Of a stretch of 7,636 nucleotides of DNA, positions 1 to 5,258 are shown piece by piece. This stretch comes from Bdellovibrionales bacterium (GTDB lineage Bacteria; Bdellovibrionota; Bdellovibrionia; Bdellovibrionales; UBA1609): positions 1-7,636 of the forward strand of contig JAGRAB010000209.1 of assembly GCA_020435085.1 (NCBI GenBank). Direction: 5' to 3'. Within the stretch, counting starts at the first letter, position 1. Each line of letters opens with the position of its first letter. The notes beneath the pieces were generated by a model, which was not told the origin of the DNA, searched no databases, and was given only the letters and a program-made list of their open reading frames with translations. A program made the translations under genes and the position numbers.

Positions 1-117
1 ATGCACTTGAGCTGCTTGAGAGAGCTTTAAAAAAGTCCTCCCATGGCCACCCTGTTTCCACTTTGTAGATGCCCATTTAAGAGCTTTTCGATAGTCATTG
101 TGATCATAAATCGTCAT
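1..117 (-). CDS. TIGR02147-family protein, N-terminal 39 residues only
   Basis: The gene runs off the left edge of the window, so only the first 39 codons are visible. It starts MTIYDHNDYRKALKWASTKW and continues with a segment reading GRTFLKLSQAAQV. The opening 'DYRxxLK' followed by a basic stretch and then an 'F..LS..A' helix resembles the N-terminus of the TIGR02147 family (normally about 250-300 residues), cytoplasmic proteins with a helix-turn-helix-like N-terminal part, common in Bdellovibrio and Fibrobacter and suspected to be regulators. The ATG at 117-115 is supported by AAGGA six bases upstream on the minus strand. It is transcribed divergently from the secreted-protein gene at 292, and the palindrome at 166-225 lies between them, so self-regulation through that site is possible. 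The family call rests on a short segment and could be wrong; the existence of the gene is better supported than its identity. Confidence 0.6.
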   Translation of the reverse strand, partial: MTIYDHNDYRKALKWASTKWKQGGHGRTFLKLSQAAQVH

Positions 118-165
118 ATGTCATCCTTCCGATAGAAGGTATCCTTACAAAGAAAGCCTACCTCG

Positions 166-225
166 TCCATTATAAATTAATTTAATAATAATTAAATATT
201 TAATTTTTAATTAATTTATAATGGA
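166..225. promoter_or_regulatory. AT-rich palindrome with divergent TATAAT boxes
   Basis: A perfect 17-bp inverted repeat (166-182 TCCATTATAAATTAATT against 209-225) is centred at 195.5; the interior continues as an imperfect AT-only palindrome. Each arm contains a perfect TATAAT: plus strand 217-222, reading towards the gene at 292, and minus strand 174-169, reading towards the gene at 117. Neither box has a recognisable -35 at 16-18 bp; that space is filled by the A/T palindrome core. The layout fits a divergent promoter pair under shared control or an AT-rich operator; it could also simply be a cruciform-prone sequence. Symmetry and boxes are read directly from the sequence; promoter function is inferred. 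Confidence 0.5.
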
Positions 226-233
226 TTTTTTAA

Positions 234-280
234 GGGGTGAGCTATAGGTTTGTCTCAATTTAAGACAAAACCCAAACCCC
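234..280 (+). promoter_or_regulatory. Nested stem-loop in the 5' leader of the secreted-protein gene
   Basis: The leader of the gene at 292 can fold into two nested stems. The outer stem pairs GGGGT (234-238) with ACCCC (276-280). The inner stem pairs TTTGTCT (249-255) with AGACAAA (263-269) around a 7-nt loop, and is extended by GG/CC pairs across a one-base bulge. The ribosome binding site AAGGAG (281-286) begins at the very next base after the outer stem, so folding could influence ribosome access. It lies downstream of the TATAAT at 217-222 and would be in the transcript. No known riboswitch class is recognised. Confidence 0.4.
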
Positions 281-291
281 AAGGAGTTAAA

Positions 292-717
292 ATGAAAATC
301 TTGATCCCTACACTATTTACCATTATGGCATCAGCCTCTTTTGCTCACGCCTCTTCATATTACGTCAATTGTACAAATGCTGATGGCAGCATTCATAATG
401 TCTCTGGTCATAGTTTTGGCACAACAATTCGTTATTATGATTATGACAACAATAAAGAAGTTACAGAATTCGACCTAGAAGGTGAAATTGATGTTATAAA
501 AGTTCTTGCCACAATAAAAGAGGAAACCCACGGTGGCGATTGTGGTGGATATGGCTCCAGTGAAAAAACGTACGTTGTTGAGGCTCGCATGAAGCTTTCT
601 GATGCTGTCAGTAAAAAAGCTAAAGAATATGTCGGCAACAGCTCTCAAATTTATTTATGCGAAGATTCATCAAGCTGGATCACTCCCCCTTGTGATGAAG
701 GTGGACTCGAAAACTAA
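292..717 (+). CDS. Small secreted protein of unknown function
   Basis: The protein has 141 residues. It begins with a typical Sec signal peptide (MKILIPTLFTIMASASFAHA), with likely signal peptidase I cleavage after the AHA at residues 18-20, leaving a mature protein of about 120 residues in the periplasm or outside the cell. The ATG at 292 is chosen because AAGGAG lies 5 bases upstream; an in-frame TTG at 250 would put the ribosome site and leader hairpin inside the gene and bury the signal peptide. The mature part has four cysteines (VNC, GDC, YLC, PPC), compatible with two disulphides, a Tyr-rich start and an acidic, Ser-rich C-terminus. No family is recognised. It appears monocistronic: own leader upstream, hairpin terminator directly downstream. 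Confidence 0.8.
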   Translation: MKILIPTLFTIMASASFAHASSYYVNCTNADGSIHNVSGHSFGTTIRYYDYDNNKEVTEFDLEGEIDVIKVLATIKEETHGGDCGGYGSSEKTYVVEARMKLSDAVSKKAKEYVGNSSQIYLCEDSSSWITPPCDEGGLEN

Positions 718-730
718 AAAATGGAGCCTT

Positions 731-760
731 GGCAGAGGAGCTCTCTTCCCCTGCCATTTT
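731..760 (+). terminator. Probable rho-independent terminator
   Basis: It begins 13 bases after the stop of the secreted-protein gene. GGCAG (731-735) pairs with CTGCC (751-755); after one mismatch the stem continues GGA/TCC, giving about 8 pairs in total. The 3' side runs into ATTTTCTCTATTTCTCT, a pyrimidine-rich, T-heavy tail. Confidence 0.55.
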
Positions 761-796
761 CTCTATTTCTCTCTAAAAAATTATATATTTAACGCA

Positions 797-825
797 TTGC
801 ATTTTTATTTTTAATTTGATAGGAT
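797..825 (+). promoter_or_regulatory. Weak candidate promoter for the lipoprotein gene at 890
   Basis: TTGCAT (797-802) and TAGGAT (820-825) are separated by exactly 17 bp, giving 3/6 and 4/6 matches to the sigma-70 consensus. Initiation would fall near 832 and leave a leader of about 58 nt. Such matches occur by chance in A/T-rich DNA, so this is only the best candidate in the gap. Confidence 0.25.
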
Positions 826-889
826 TTTCACCTTTGACCCACTTTCTTTGAAGCAACATCTTGAAATTATTTAAACTGGAGAATTTTGT

Positions 890-1648
890 TTGAAAATCCG
901 CTGGCTATTTATACTTATCACTCTATCGGTACTTTGCCTTCAGTGCTCTCCCTCGTCAAAATCACAAAATGCTGGTGGCCCTATAGCAAGCCCCACTGCT
1001 TCTCCTCAAAACCCCAATTCTTTTCATGAAACACCTCTTCTTAATCCCGTCATTGGTCGCCCCGTTGATGTGCAAATAGGAGATTGGGATTCTCAAGGCT
1101 CACCGATGCCACCTCCTCCACCAGTGAATGAGCCTTTCCATTTAAAATGTTATGGCTTTATGCAAGATCAGCTCAGCAGAAAAGCAAGGTTTTGTGAGAC
1201 CTGTGATGAAGTTTCTTATCGTTTGTATCGCCTGTATGAGTTCGAAGTCGATCATGCACATCTTACCGTTCAACTTGAAAACATGAGCTATAAAAAAATT
1301 GCCTTTGTCAGTTACTTAGATTCAACATCAGAAGTTTCGGAAACCTATGAAGTTGATTCGGATCTGCAATTAGAGAAACCTCTGGTCAATTTATACTTTC
1401 AAGCTTTTGAGAACTGGGAGCAAGATCCTCCCAAAAAAAGCTTGGGTTTAAAAATTCATCTGGGACAAAAAATAGCTGATAAATATGTTAATATTTTTAA
1501 GGACTTTGAGTTTAATTTTTTAACCCCAAGCTTGTCGGCAACTGCAGAAGTTTTTCTCGGTGATAGCAATAATAATTATTCTGAGGGCACCCCTAAATTA
1601 CTCTTTGAAGTTCAATGTCAAAATCCAGGCATGTCCTCATTTGACTGA
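890..1648 (+). CDS. Putative lipoprotein with CxxC motif, function unknown
   Basis: The protein has 252 residues and starts at TTG 890, supported by GGAGA seven bases upstream; no ATG would preserve the leader. The N-terminus MKIRWLFILITLSVLCLQC is a charged, strongly hydrophobic export signal ending in two cysteines, C16 and C19. Neither has a textbook lipobox (SVL-C16 or CLQ-C19), so lipidation is probable rather than certain. Residues 20-80 form a Ser/Pro/Asn-rich spacer ending in a run of five prolines, typical of lipoprotein tethers. The folded part (about 85-245) has C87, a C102-E-T-C105 motif and C243, suggesting disulphides or a metal site, and alternating beta-type sequence. No family is recognised. 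It is convergent with the gene ending at 1666, with only 17 bp between the two stops. Confidence 0.75.
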   Translation: MKIRWLFILITLSVLCLQCSPSSKSQNAGGPIASPTASPQNPNSFHETPLLNPVIGRPVDVQIGDWDSQGSPMPPPPPVNEPFHLKCYGFMQDQLSRKARFCETCDEVSYRLYRLYEFEVDHAHLTVQLENMSYKKIAFVSYLDSTSEVSETYEVDSDLQLEKPLVNLYFQAFENWEQDPPKKSLGLKIHLGQKIADKYVNIFKDFEFNFLTPSLSATAEVFLGDSNNNYSEGTPKLLFEVQCQNPGMSSFD

Positions 1649-1665
1649 TTCTTTTGGGATTCATA

Positions 1666-2466
1666 CTACCAATGAAGACCCATATTTGTTCCAAACATGA
1701 AGTTCTTTAAATCTTCGGCCTCCACTTCAGGAGTAGTTGTTCGCTTCCATTTTCCAATCACATAAACGCCCTCTCCTTGTAGAAAAAGCTTTTTCCCTAA
1801 AACAAACCCCACACCTGCCGCTTGAATCACTCCCTCTCCATCAACATCGACAAGGTCATTCGTCGCGACTCCTGAGTTCACCTGATCTAAGTTAGCGTTT
1901 GCCGTAATAACAGAATGATTGCCCGTAAGATAAATAAGAGCCTCTTCAAAGACTCGATATCCAACAATAACCCCTCCCTCATATCCCGATGCTTTAATTT
2001 TAGAGTTTGCGACAATTTCATTTGATTGCCCTGCATTTTCTTTTTGCTCATCTTTAATTGTCCCCCATAAAAGTCCTCCAAAAACAGAGGCTGACCAGCT
2101 CCCTTGCTTTGAATTTGCAAGTGAGTCTCCAAAAAACTGCAATTTCAACCCTGATACGTAAGGCCCCTCTAAAGTGGCTTCATTATAAATATCCAAGAAA
2201 GACGAGGCACCAACATGCAACTTTAAGCCAAAATCTTGAGCCTCATCAATATTTGGATTTGTTGATGGCGTTGCTGTTAAAGGCTCTTTAATCATTTTTA
2301 TATTTGCTGTTCCCGCAAGTTCCACAGCAACTTCTCCCCCTAGGGTTTGCCCAATGACTTCTGGAGACATCAATCTTGTGGTAGGCTTTTTAAAGTTCAC
2401 AGAACAGCCTAACGGCAATAACAACAAAAATAATAGACCTAACCGCTTCTTCACTTTACCCCCCAT
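1666..2466 (-). CDS. Putative outer-membrane beta-barrel lipoprotein
   Basis: Counting from the ATG at 2466 the protein has 266 residues, opening MGGKVKKRLGLLFLLLLPLGC: a basic n-region, a leucine-rich core and a lipobox-like PLG-C21. A GTG at 2454 gives the more usual VKKRLGL start and has a G-rich stretch just upstream, so the true start may be 12 bases later; the frame stays open to a GTG at 2517, but that start would bury the signal. After a linker, residues from about 85 onward show repeated 8-12-residue strands with alternating hydrophobic/aromatic positions and glycines (for example YVSGLKLQFFG, ASVFGGLLWG, YEGGVIVGYRVF, LFLQGEGVYVIGKW). The protein ends in ...GLHW, an aromatic C-terminus typical of outer-membrane barrels. 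That fits a small OmpA/OmpW-size barrel, but no specific family is recognised. It is divergent from the Tat-motif gene at 2609. Confidence 0.7.
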   Translation of the reverse strand: MGGKVKKRLGLLFLLLLPLGCSVNFKKPTTRLMSPEVIGQTLGGEVAVELAGTANIKMIKEPLTATPSTNPNIDEAQDFGLKLHVGASSFLDIYNEATLEGPYVSGLKLQFFGDSLANSKQGSWSASVFGGLLWGTIKDEQKENAGQSNEIVANSKIKASGYEGGVIVGYRVFEEALIYLTGNHSVITANANLDQVNSGVATNDLVDVDGEGVIQAAGVGFVLGKKLFLQGEGVYVIGKWKRTTTPEVEAEDLKNFMFGTNMGLHW

Positions 2467-2472
2467 TATCTC

Positions 2473-2485
2473 TTGCCAATGGCAA
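2473..2485. repeat. Short inverted repeat next to the beta-barrel gene start
   Basis: TTGCC-AAT-GGCAA is a perfect 5+3+5 inverted repeat located 7 bp before the ATG at 2466 (minus strand), in the 142-bp divergent intergenic region 2467-2608. It could be a small operator or leader hairpin close to the ribosome site, or chance. No convincing promoter pair was found on either strand of this gap. Confidence 0.25.
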
Positions 2486-2608
2486 AAAATGTTACTGATG
2501 ATAGAATTTTCATACACCCCTCAAACAGCCTTTCCACAAATAGAGTTTTATGCGATTATCTGCACTCAAACTTATGAAAACTGTAGAAAAAAAGGCCCTG
2601 ACAAAACC

Positions 2609-3460
2609 ATGAAATCTCTTTCACAATTATTTTTTTTCATTTTGATTTCTTGTATGGCTTTTGGTCAACCTTTTAAATCTTTTGCCTCCGAAGGCATGTC
2701 TCGACGTGGCTTTCTGAAACTCCTTGGAAAAGCGTCAGCCGGTGCTGCTGCAATGACCTCATTGCCAACATCTGCCACCATAGAAGGTCTTCTCAAAGAA
2801 GATGGAGAGCATTTAGGTATCGATGAAATGCTTGAGGCCTATCGAAAAGAACTGATAGATTCTGGACTCCTCAGAGACCTTCAAGGCCCCATTTCAGAAG
2901 GGCAAATACGAAGACTTGATTGGTATCAACGCCTTCTTGCAAATGCCATGAACAGTAAAGATGTCCCTAAAAATATAAAAAAAATGGCCACCCATCTCTA
3001 TAAAGAATTTAAAATTTTTCATCCCAGCCAAATAAAGATTTCCACTGATGCGATTCATACACCTAATAATCATCAAGATAACCTTGAACCTTCATCAGAA
3101 ATTTCTTCTCAAGAAAGCACCAAGCATCTTAAAAAACTGATTAAAATTAGAGAGCAACTCTCCCCAACACTTCTTGTCCGAATGGCTTGGCAATTTTATT
3201 TTATTAATGATCTCGTTTTAAAGACAGAGTCTCCCGACGATGATATTGAAGATCTTGAAACTTATTTTAATCATTTAGTTGAATTTATTATTGAATACGA
3301 ACAGATTCTCACTGATTCCGAACCCCATACACTGGACCTTGCCGAACAGTGGCTTTACGAAGTTTCCCATCTCTTTGAGATCCCTGTTGTTCAAGAAGCA
3401 AAAAAGCAAAGAGATTCATGCTCTTTGCTTCTTAACTCATCACAATTAGTTTCTCACTAA
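2609..3460 (+). CDS. Exported helical protein with Sec-like leader followed by a Tat motif
   Basis: The protein has 283 residues from the ATG at 2609. An in-frame open stretch reaches back to 2354, but it overlaps the beta-barrel gene antisense and shows no start signals, so it is excluded. The N-terminus MKSLSQLFFFILISCMAFGQ looks like a Sec signal ending near SFA-S (residues 25-27). Immediately afterwards comes M30-SRRGFLKLLGKASAGAAA, a near-perfect twin-arginine motif (S31-R32-R33-x-F-L-K) with a weakly hydrophobic core ending near TSA. ATG 2696, at the Tat motif, is an alternative start but has its purine stretch only one base upstream. The rest is predicted largely helical and charged, with a Ser/Gln/Asn-rich hinge near residues 150-175. 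No family or catalytic motif is recognised. The 2609 start has only a distant AAAGG (13-bp spacing). Its stop overlaps that of the convergent SH3 gene. Confidence 0.7.
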   Translation: MKSLSQLFFFILISCMAFGQPFKSFASEGMSRRGFLKLLGKASAGAAAMTSLPTSATIEGLLKEDGEHLGIDEMLEAYRKELIDSGLLRDLQGPISEGQIRRLDWYQRLLANAMNSKDVPKNIKKMATHLYKEFKIFHPSQIKISTDAIHTPNNHQDNLEPSSEISSQESTKHLKKLIKIREQLSPTLLVRMAWQFYFINDLVLKTESPDDDIEDLETYFNHLVEFIIEYEQILTDSEPHTLDLAEQWLYEVSHLFEIPVVQEAKKQRDSCSLLLNSSQLVSH

Positions 3461-4053
3461 AAACAAGTTTTACTAATAAAAGCATGCCCTTGTTTTCGAT
3501 AAACTTTAAACCAATCACTACTATGGTTTTCTGTCCAAATTTTTCGACCACCCTTAGCCATCCCAAGCTTTCCACCAGATGTTGACGGCTTTGCTCTTAA
3601 GAGACAGTCTTTTGCTGGAGTTCTCATAGCATTGCCACTCATTACCGAAGCTGGTTTCTTTTTTGCAATTTTTTTAGATTTTGAAATTGTTTTTTGCGGT
3701 TTCATAGGCTCAGGAGTCATATCTTGTTCTGGCTCTTCTGCCGTAGCTTGTGAAAAACTAGAATCTGGCATTTCCTCTTGTGGTTCTGGAGTTGGCTCAG
3801 GAATATTTGCCATATCCCCTTTTGGTTCCTCAGGTGTATTTTGAATATCCGCTTGATTCCAATTATCTTGAGCCTCTGCCCCCGGATCATCAAAGAATGG
3901 ATCTCCATCTGGATTAGAAACTCCCTCAAAAGTAATTTCAGAATCAATATTCTGTGGAGAATCTCCCTTTACTTCTCCATTATTTTCAGGAGATGTCGCA
4001 CAAGACACCACAAATGCAGTGGATATAATGATAAGGAAAATTTGCTGAATCAT
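3457..4053 (-). CDS. SH3-domain lipoprotein
   Basis: The protein has 198 residues. MIQQIFLIIISTAFVVSC is a lipoprotein signal with lipobox VVS-C18, so the mature protein should be lipid-anchored at the envelope. Residues 19-120 form an acidic, Pro/Glu/Asp-rich linker, followed abruptly by a lysine patch (about 121-134, KTISKSKKIAKKKP). The C-terminal ~50 residues form a bacterial SH3 (SH3b) fold: C150-LLRAKPSTSGGKLG ('LxxRxxPSTSxxxLG'), then GGRKIW, SDWFKVYRKQGHAFIS and a final C197-F; C150 and C197 bracket the domain and could form a disulphide. SH3b domains usually bind peptidoglycan or envelope ligands. The ATG at 4053 has AAGGGG eight bases or so upstream. The protein may span between the outer membrane and the cell wall; this is inferred from the architecture. 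It overlaps its convergent neighbour by 4 nt. Confidence 0.8.
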   Translation of the reverse strand: MIQQIFLIIISTAFVVSCATSPENNGEVKGDSPQNIDSEITFEGVSNPDGDPFFDDPGAEAQDNWNQADIQNTPEEPKGDMANIPEPTPEPQEEMPDSSFSQATAEEPEQDMTPEPMKPQKTISKSKKIAKKKPASVMSGNAMRTPAKDCLLRAKPSTSGGKLGMAKGGRKIWTENHSSDWFKVYRKQGHAFISKTCF

Positions 4054-4115
4054 AACTCAACCCCTTTTTTTATTTTTCGGATGAATTTGTATGAGACTAA
4101 ATGTTTCAGCAATAA

Positions 4116-4133
4116 ACAGGACTAAGATCCTGT
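4116..4133 (-). terminator. Small hairpin, possible original terminator of the glycosyltransferase gene
   Basis: On the minus strand ACAGGA-TCTTAG-TCCTGT forms a 6-bp stem with a 6-nt loop followed by TTTATTG. Before the IS inserted, this hairpin would have started about 6 bases after the stop codon of the large gene now ending at 5256, which is where a terminator would be expected. The stem is short and the T-tract poor, so the call is weak. It is also just upstream of the SH3 lipoprotein gene, so an operator role is possible. Confidence 0.3.
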
Positions 4134-4141
4134 AAAATTTA
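4133..4141. repeat. Left copy of the 9-bp target site duplication
   Basis: TAAAATTTA lies immediately outside the left inverted repeat and is identical to 5250-5258. Nine-bp duplications at AT-rich targets are typical of IS1-family transposition. Confidence 0.85.
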
Positions 4142-4165
4142 AAAACTGCCTTACTTAATTGTGTG
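4142..4165 (+). repeat. Left terminal inverted repeat of the IS
   Basis: It reads AAAACTGCC followed by TTACTTAATTGTGTG. It matches the reverse complement of 5226-5249 at 20 of 24 positions; mismatches fall at positions 10, 11, 14 and 23 of the repeat. Confidence 0.85.
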
Positions 4166-4216
4166 AGAATACTTTAAAGTCCTTAGTTTGGCTTAAGAAT
4201 TGCCTTGTCATTAGGG

Positions 4217-5077
4217 ATGAAGCGAGATTGCCCTTATTGTTCAAGTTCCAAAGAAAAAGTATCGAATCACGGACACTTTGTCCGTGCCTCAGATCAACGC
4301 ATTATGGCTCGCTATTATTGCACCCATTGTTGTAAGTCTTTTTCTCAAGCCACCTTTCAAAAATGCTATCGTCAGAAGAAAAGAAAACTCCACCCCAGAA
4401 TCCGTGAGCTTATCAATTCCAGCGTTTCTCAACGTCGCATTGCTCGAATCTTAAAAGTCTCCCGGACCACTGTGGCTCGAAAAATTAAACTTCTTGGCCT
4501 CCACTCTGACGTCAAAAATTTCAAATACTTTCACTCACGCTCAGTTGTCACTCACTTTCAATTCGATGACCTTGAAACCTTCGAGCACACCAAGTGTAAA
4601 CCTCTTTCCATCACCATGGCCGTTGAAACAGAAACCAGGAAGATCATTGGCTATGAAATCAGTCGAATGCCGGCAAAAGGAAAGCTTGCAAAGATTGCCA
4701 GAAAAAAATATGGCTACCGAGAAGATGAGAGGAAAAAGCGAAGAAATTTATTATTTAAAGATTTAAGTCAAAGAGTCAGCCCTGTGGCCGAGATTTACTC
4801 CGATGAAAACCCACATTATCCACCAACCATAAGAAAGTGGTTTCCTCAAGGCACTCACAAGACAACAAAAGGAAGAAGGGGCTGTGTTGTGGGACAAGGG
4901 GAGCTTAAAGCTGGAGGGTATGACCCTATATTCTCACTCAATCACACCTATGCAAGTATAAGGGATAATATCAAACAGCTTTCAAGAAGAACCTGGTGTA
5001 CGACAAAGAAGGCAGAGAGGTTAAGGGATTTAATTAATATCTATATTGATTATCATAACAATGTGTTAACAGCTTAA
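4217..5077 (+). CDS. IS1-like transposase
   Basis: The protein has 286 residues from the ATG at 4217; an in-frame TTG at 4205 adds four residues and neither start has a well-spaced ribosome site (AGGG abuts the ATG). Order of parts: an N-terminal zinc ribbon with C5-PY-C8 and C35-TH-C38; a helix-turn-helix around residues 70-92 (SQRRIARILKVSRTTVARK), as in the IS1 InsA half; then an RNase-H-like DDE-type domain with D117-D118 in FQFDDLETFEHTKC and D196 in IYSDENPHYP. The end contains IKQLSRRTWCTTKK, matching the IS1 InsB signature 'IKRLxRKTxCxxK'. Both IS1 halves are therefore in one reading frame with no programmed frameshift. The third catalytic acid is not obvious: the position aligned with the IS1 glutamate is N242. 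The gene is intact and lies within perfect insertion boundaries, so activity is plausible. Confidence 0.88.
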   Translation: MKRDCPYCSSSKEKVSNHGHFVRASDQRIMARYYCTHCCKSFSQATFQKCYRQKKRKLHPRIRELINSSVSQRRIARILKVSRTTVARKIKLLGLHSDVKNFKYFHSRSVVTHFQFDDLETFEHTKCKPLSITMAVETETRKIIGYEISRMPAKGKLAKIARKKYGYREDERKKRRNLLFKDLSQRVSPVAEIYSDENPHYPPTIRKWFPQGTHKTTKGRRGCVVGQGELKAGGYDPIFSLNHTYASIRDNIKQLSRRTWCTTKKAERLRDLINIYIDYHNNVLTA

Positions 5078-5085
5078 AAGTAAAA

Positions 5086-5192
5086 AAAGCCAGATCTCAA
5101 AAGGCTTCGAAGTTTTTCCATCCCTGAGAGGGGCTTTCTCTCGGCCATCCAGGCCGCGAGAGCAAAAAACAAAGCAAAAACAACAAGGGATG
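5086..5192 (+). other. Structured noncoding segment inside the IS, 3' of the transposase
   Basis: Between the transposase stop (5077) and the right inverted repeat (5226) no gene is seen, but the DNA is rich in paired elements. AAGCC (5087-5091) can pair with GGCTT (5103-5107), followed by CGAAG and TTTTT, a weak terminator-like unit. CATCCCT (5119-5125) pairs with AGGGATG (5186-5192), enclosing a strong GC-rich hairpin at 5138-5162 (CTCTCG/CGAGAG plus GCC/GGC, loop ATCCA). The hairpin loop side CATCC (5146-5150) could alternatively pair with GGATG (5188-5192), making a pseudoknot-like alternative. The hairpin has no T-tract on either strand, so it is not a normal terminator. It is more GC-rich than the neighbouring sequence. 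Confidence 0.4.
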
Positions 5193-5225
5193 TCCGAGAG
5201 GGTTTTGGTGAGATCGAAATCGTAA

Positions 5226-5249
5226 CCCACAATTATGTGGGGCAGTTTT
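5226..5249 (-). repeat. Right terminal inverted repeat of the IS
   Basis: Read on the minus strand it is AAAACTGCC followed by CCACATAATTGTGGG, the partner of 4142-4165. Confidence 0.85.
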
Positions 5250-5258
5250 TAAAATTTA
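5250..5258. repeat. Right copy of the 9-bp target site duplication
   Basis: TAAAATTTA is identical to 4133-4141. Its last three bases (5256-5258) are, on the minus strand, the TAA stop codon of the large glycosyltransferase gene. Confidence 0.85.

Larger units (their letters stand above)
4142..5249 (+). mobile_element. Complete IS1-like insertion sequence, 1108 bp
   Basis: The element is bounded by 24-bp terminal inverted repeats (20 of 24 positions match) and a perfect 9-bp direct repeat TAAAATTTA on both sides. It carries a single transposase gene on the plus strand and about 150 bp of structured noncoding DNA before its right end. The ends begin AAAACTGCC; the following bases (TTACTTAATTGTG) recall the IS1 end sequence as remembered, and transposase motifs also point to the IS1 family in a single-ORF form. 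The perfect duplication suggests a fairly recent insertion. It sits between the large glycosyltransferase gene and the SH3 lipoprotein gene, both on the opposite strand, and disrupts neither frame. Confidence 0.88.

Noticed and set aside
250..291. In-frame TTG at 250 as the start of the small secreted protein
   Set aside because: It would place the leader hairpin and the AAGGAG inside the gene and put 14 polar residues before a perfect signal peptide; ATG 292 has a well-placed ribosome site.
1649..1665. Bidirectional terminator between the two convergent genes
   Set aside because: Seventeen bases with no stem of useful length; nothing supportable.
2354..2608. 85-codon upstream extension of the Tat-motif gene
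   Set aside because: It runs antisense through the signal-peptide region of the beta-barrel lipoprotein gene, reads as low-complexity sequence and would bury the export signal.
3632..4125. Plus-strand open frames across the SH3 lipoprotein gene
   Set aside because: They are antisense shadows of the Pro/Glu-rich linker; the minus frame has a signal peptide and an SH3 domain.
5138..5162. GC-rich hairpin as a rho-independent terminator of the transposase
   Set aside because: It is followed by CAAAAAAC on the plus strand and AAAGCC on the minus strand, with no T-tract on either.
4133..5258. 33-bp inverted repeats including the outer TAAAATTTA
   Set aside because: The outer 9 bp is an exact direct repeat and only incidentally near-palindromic, so it is the target duplication and not part of the element ends.
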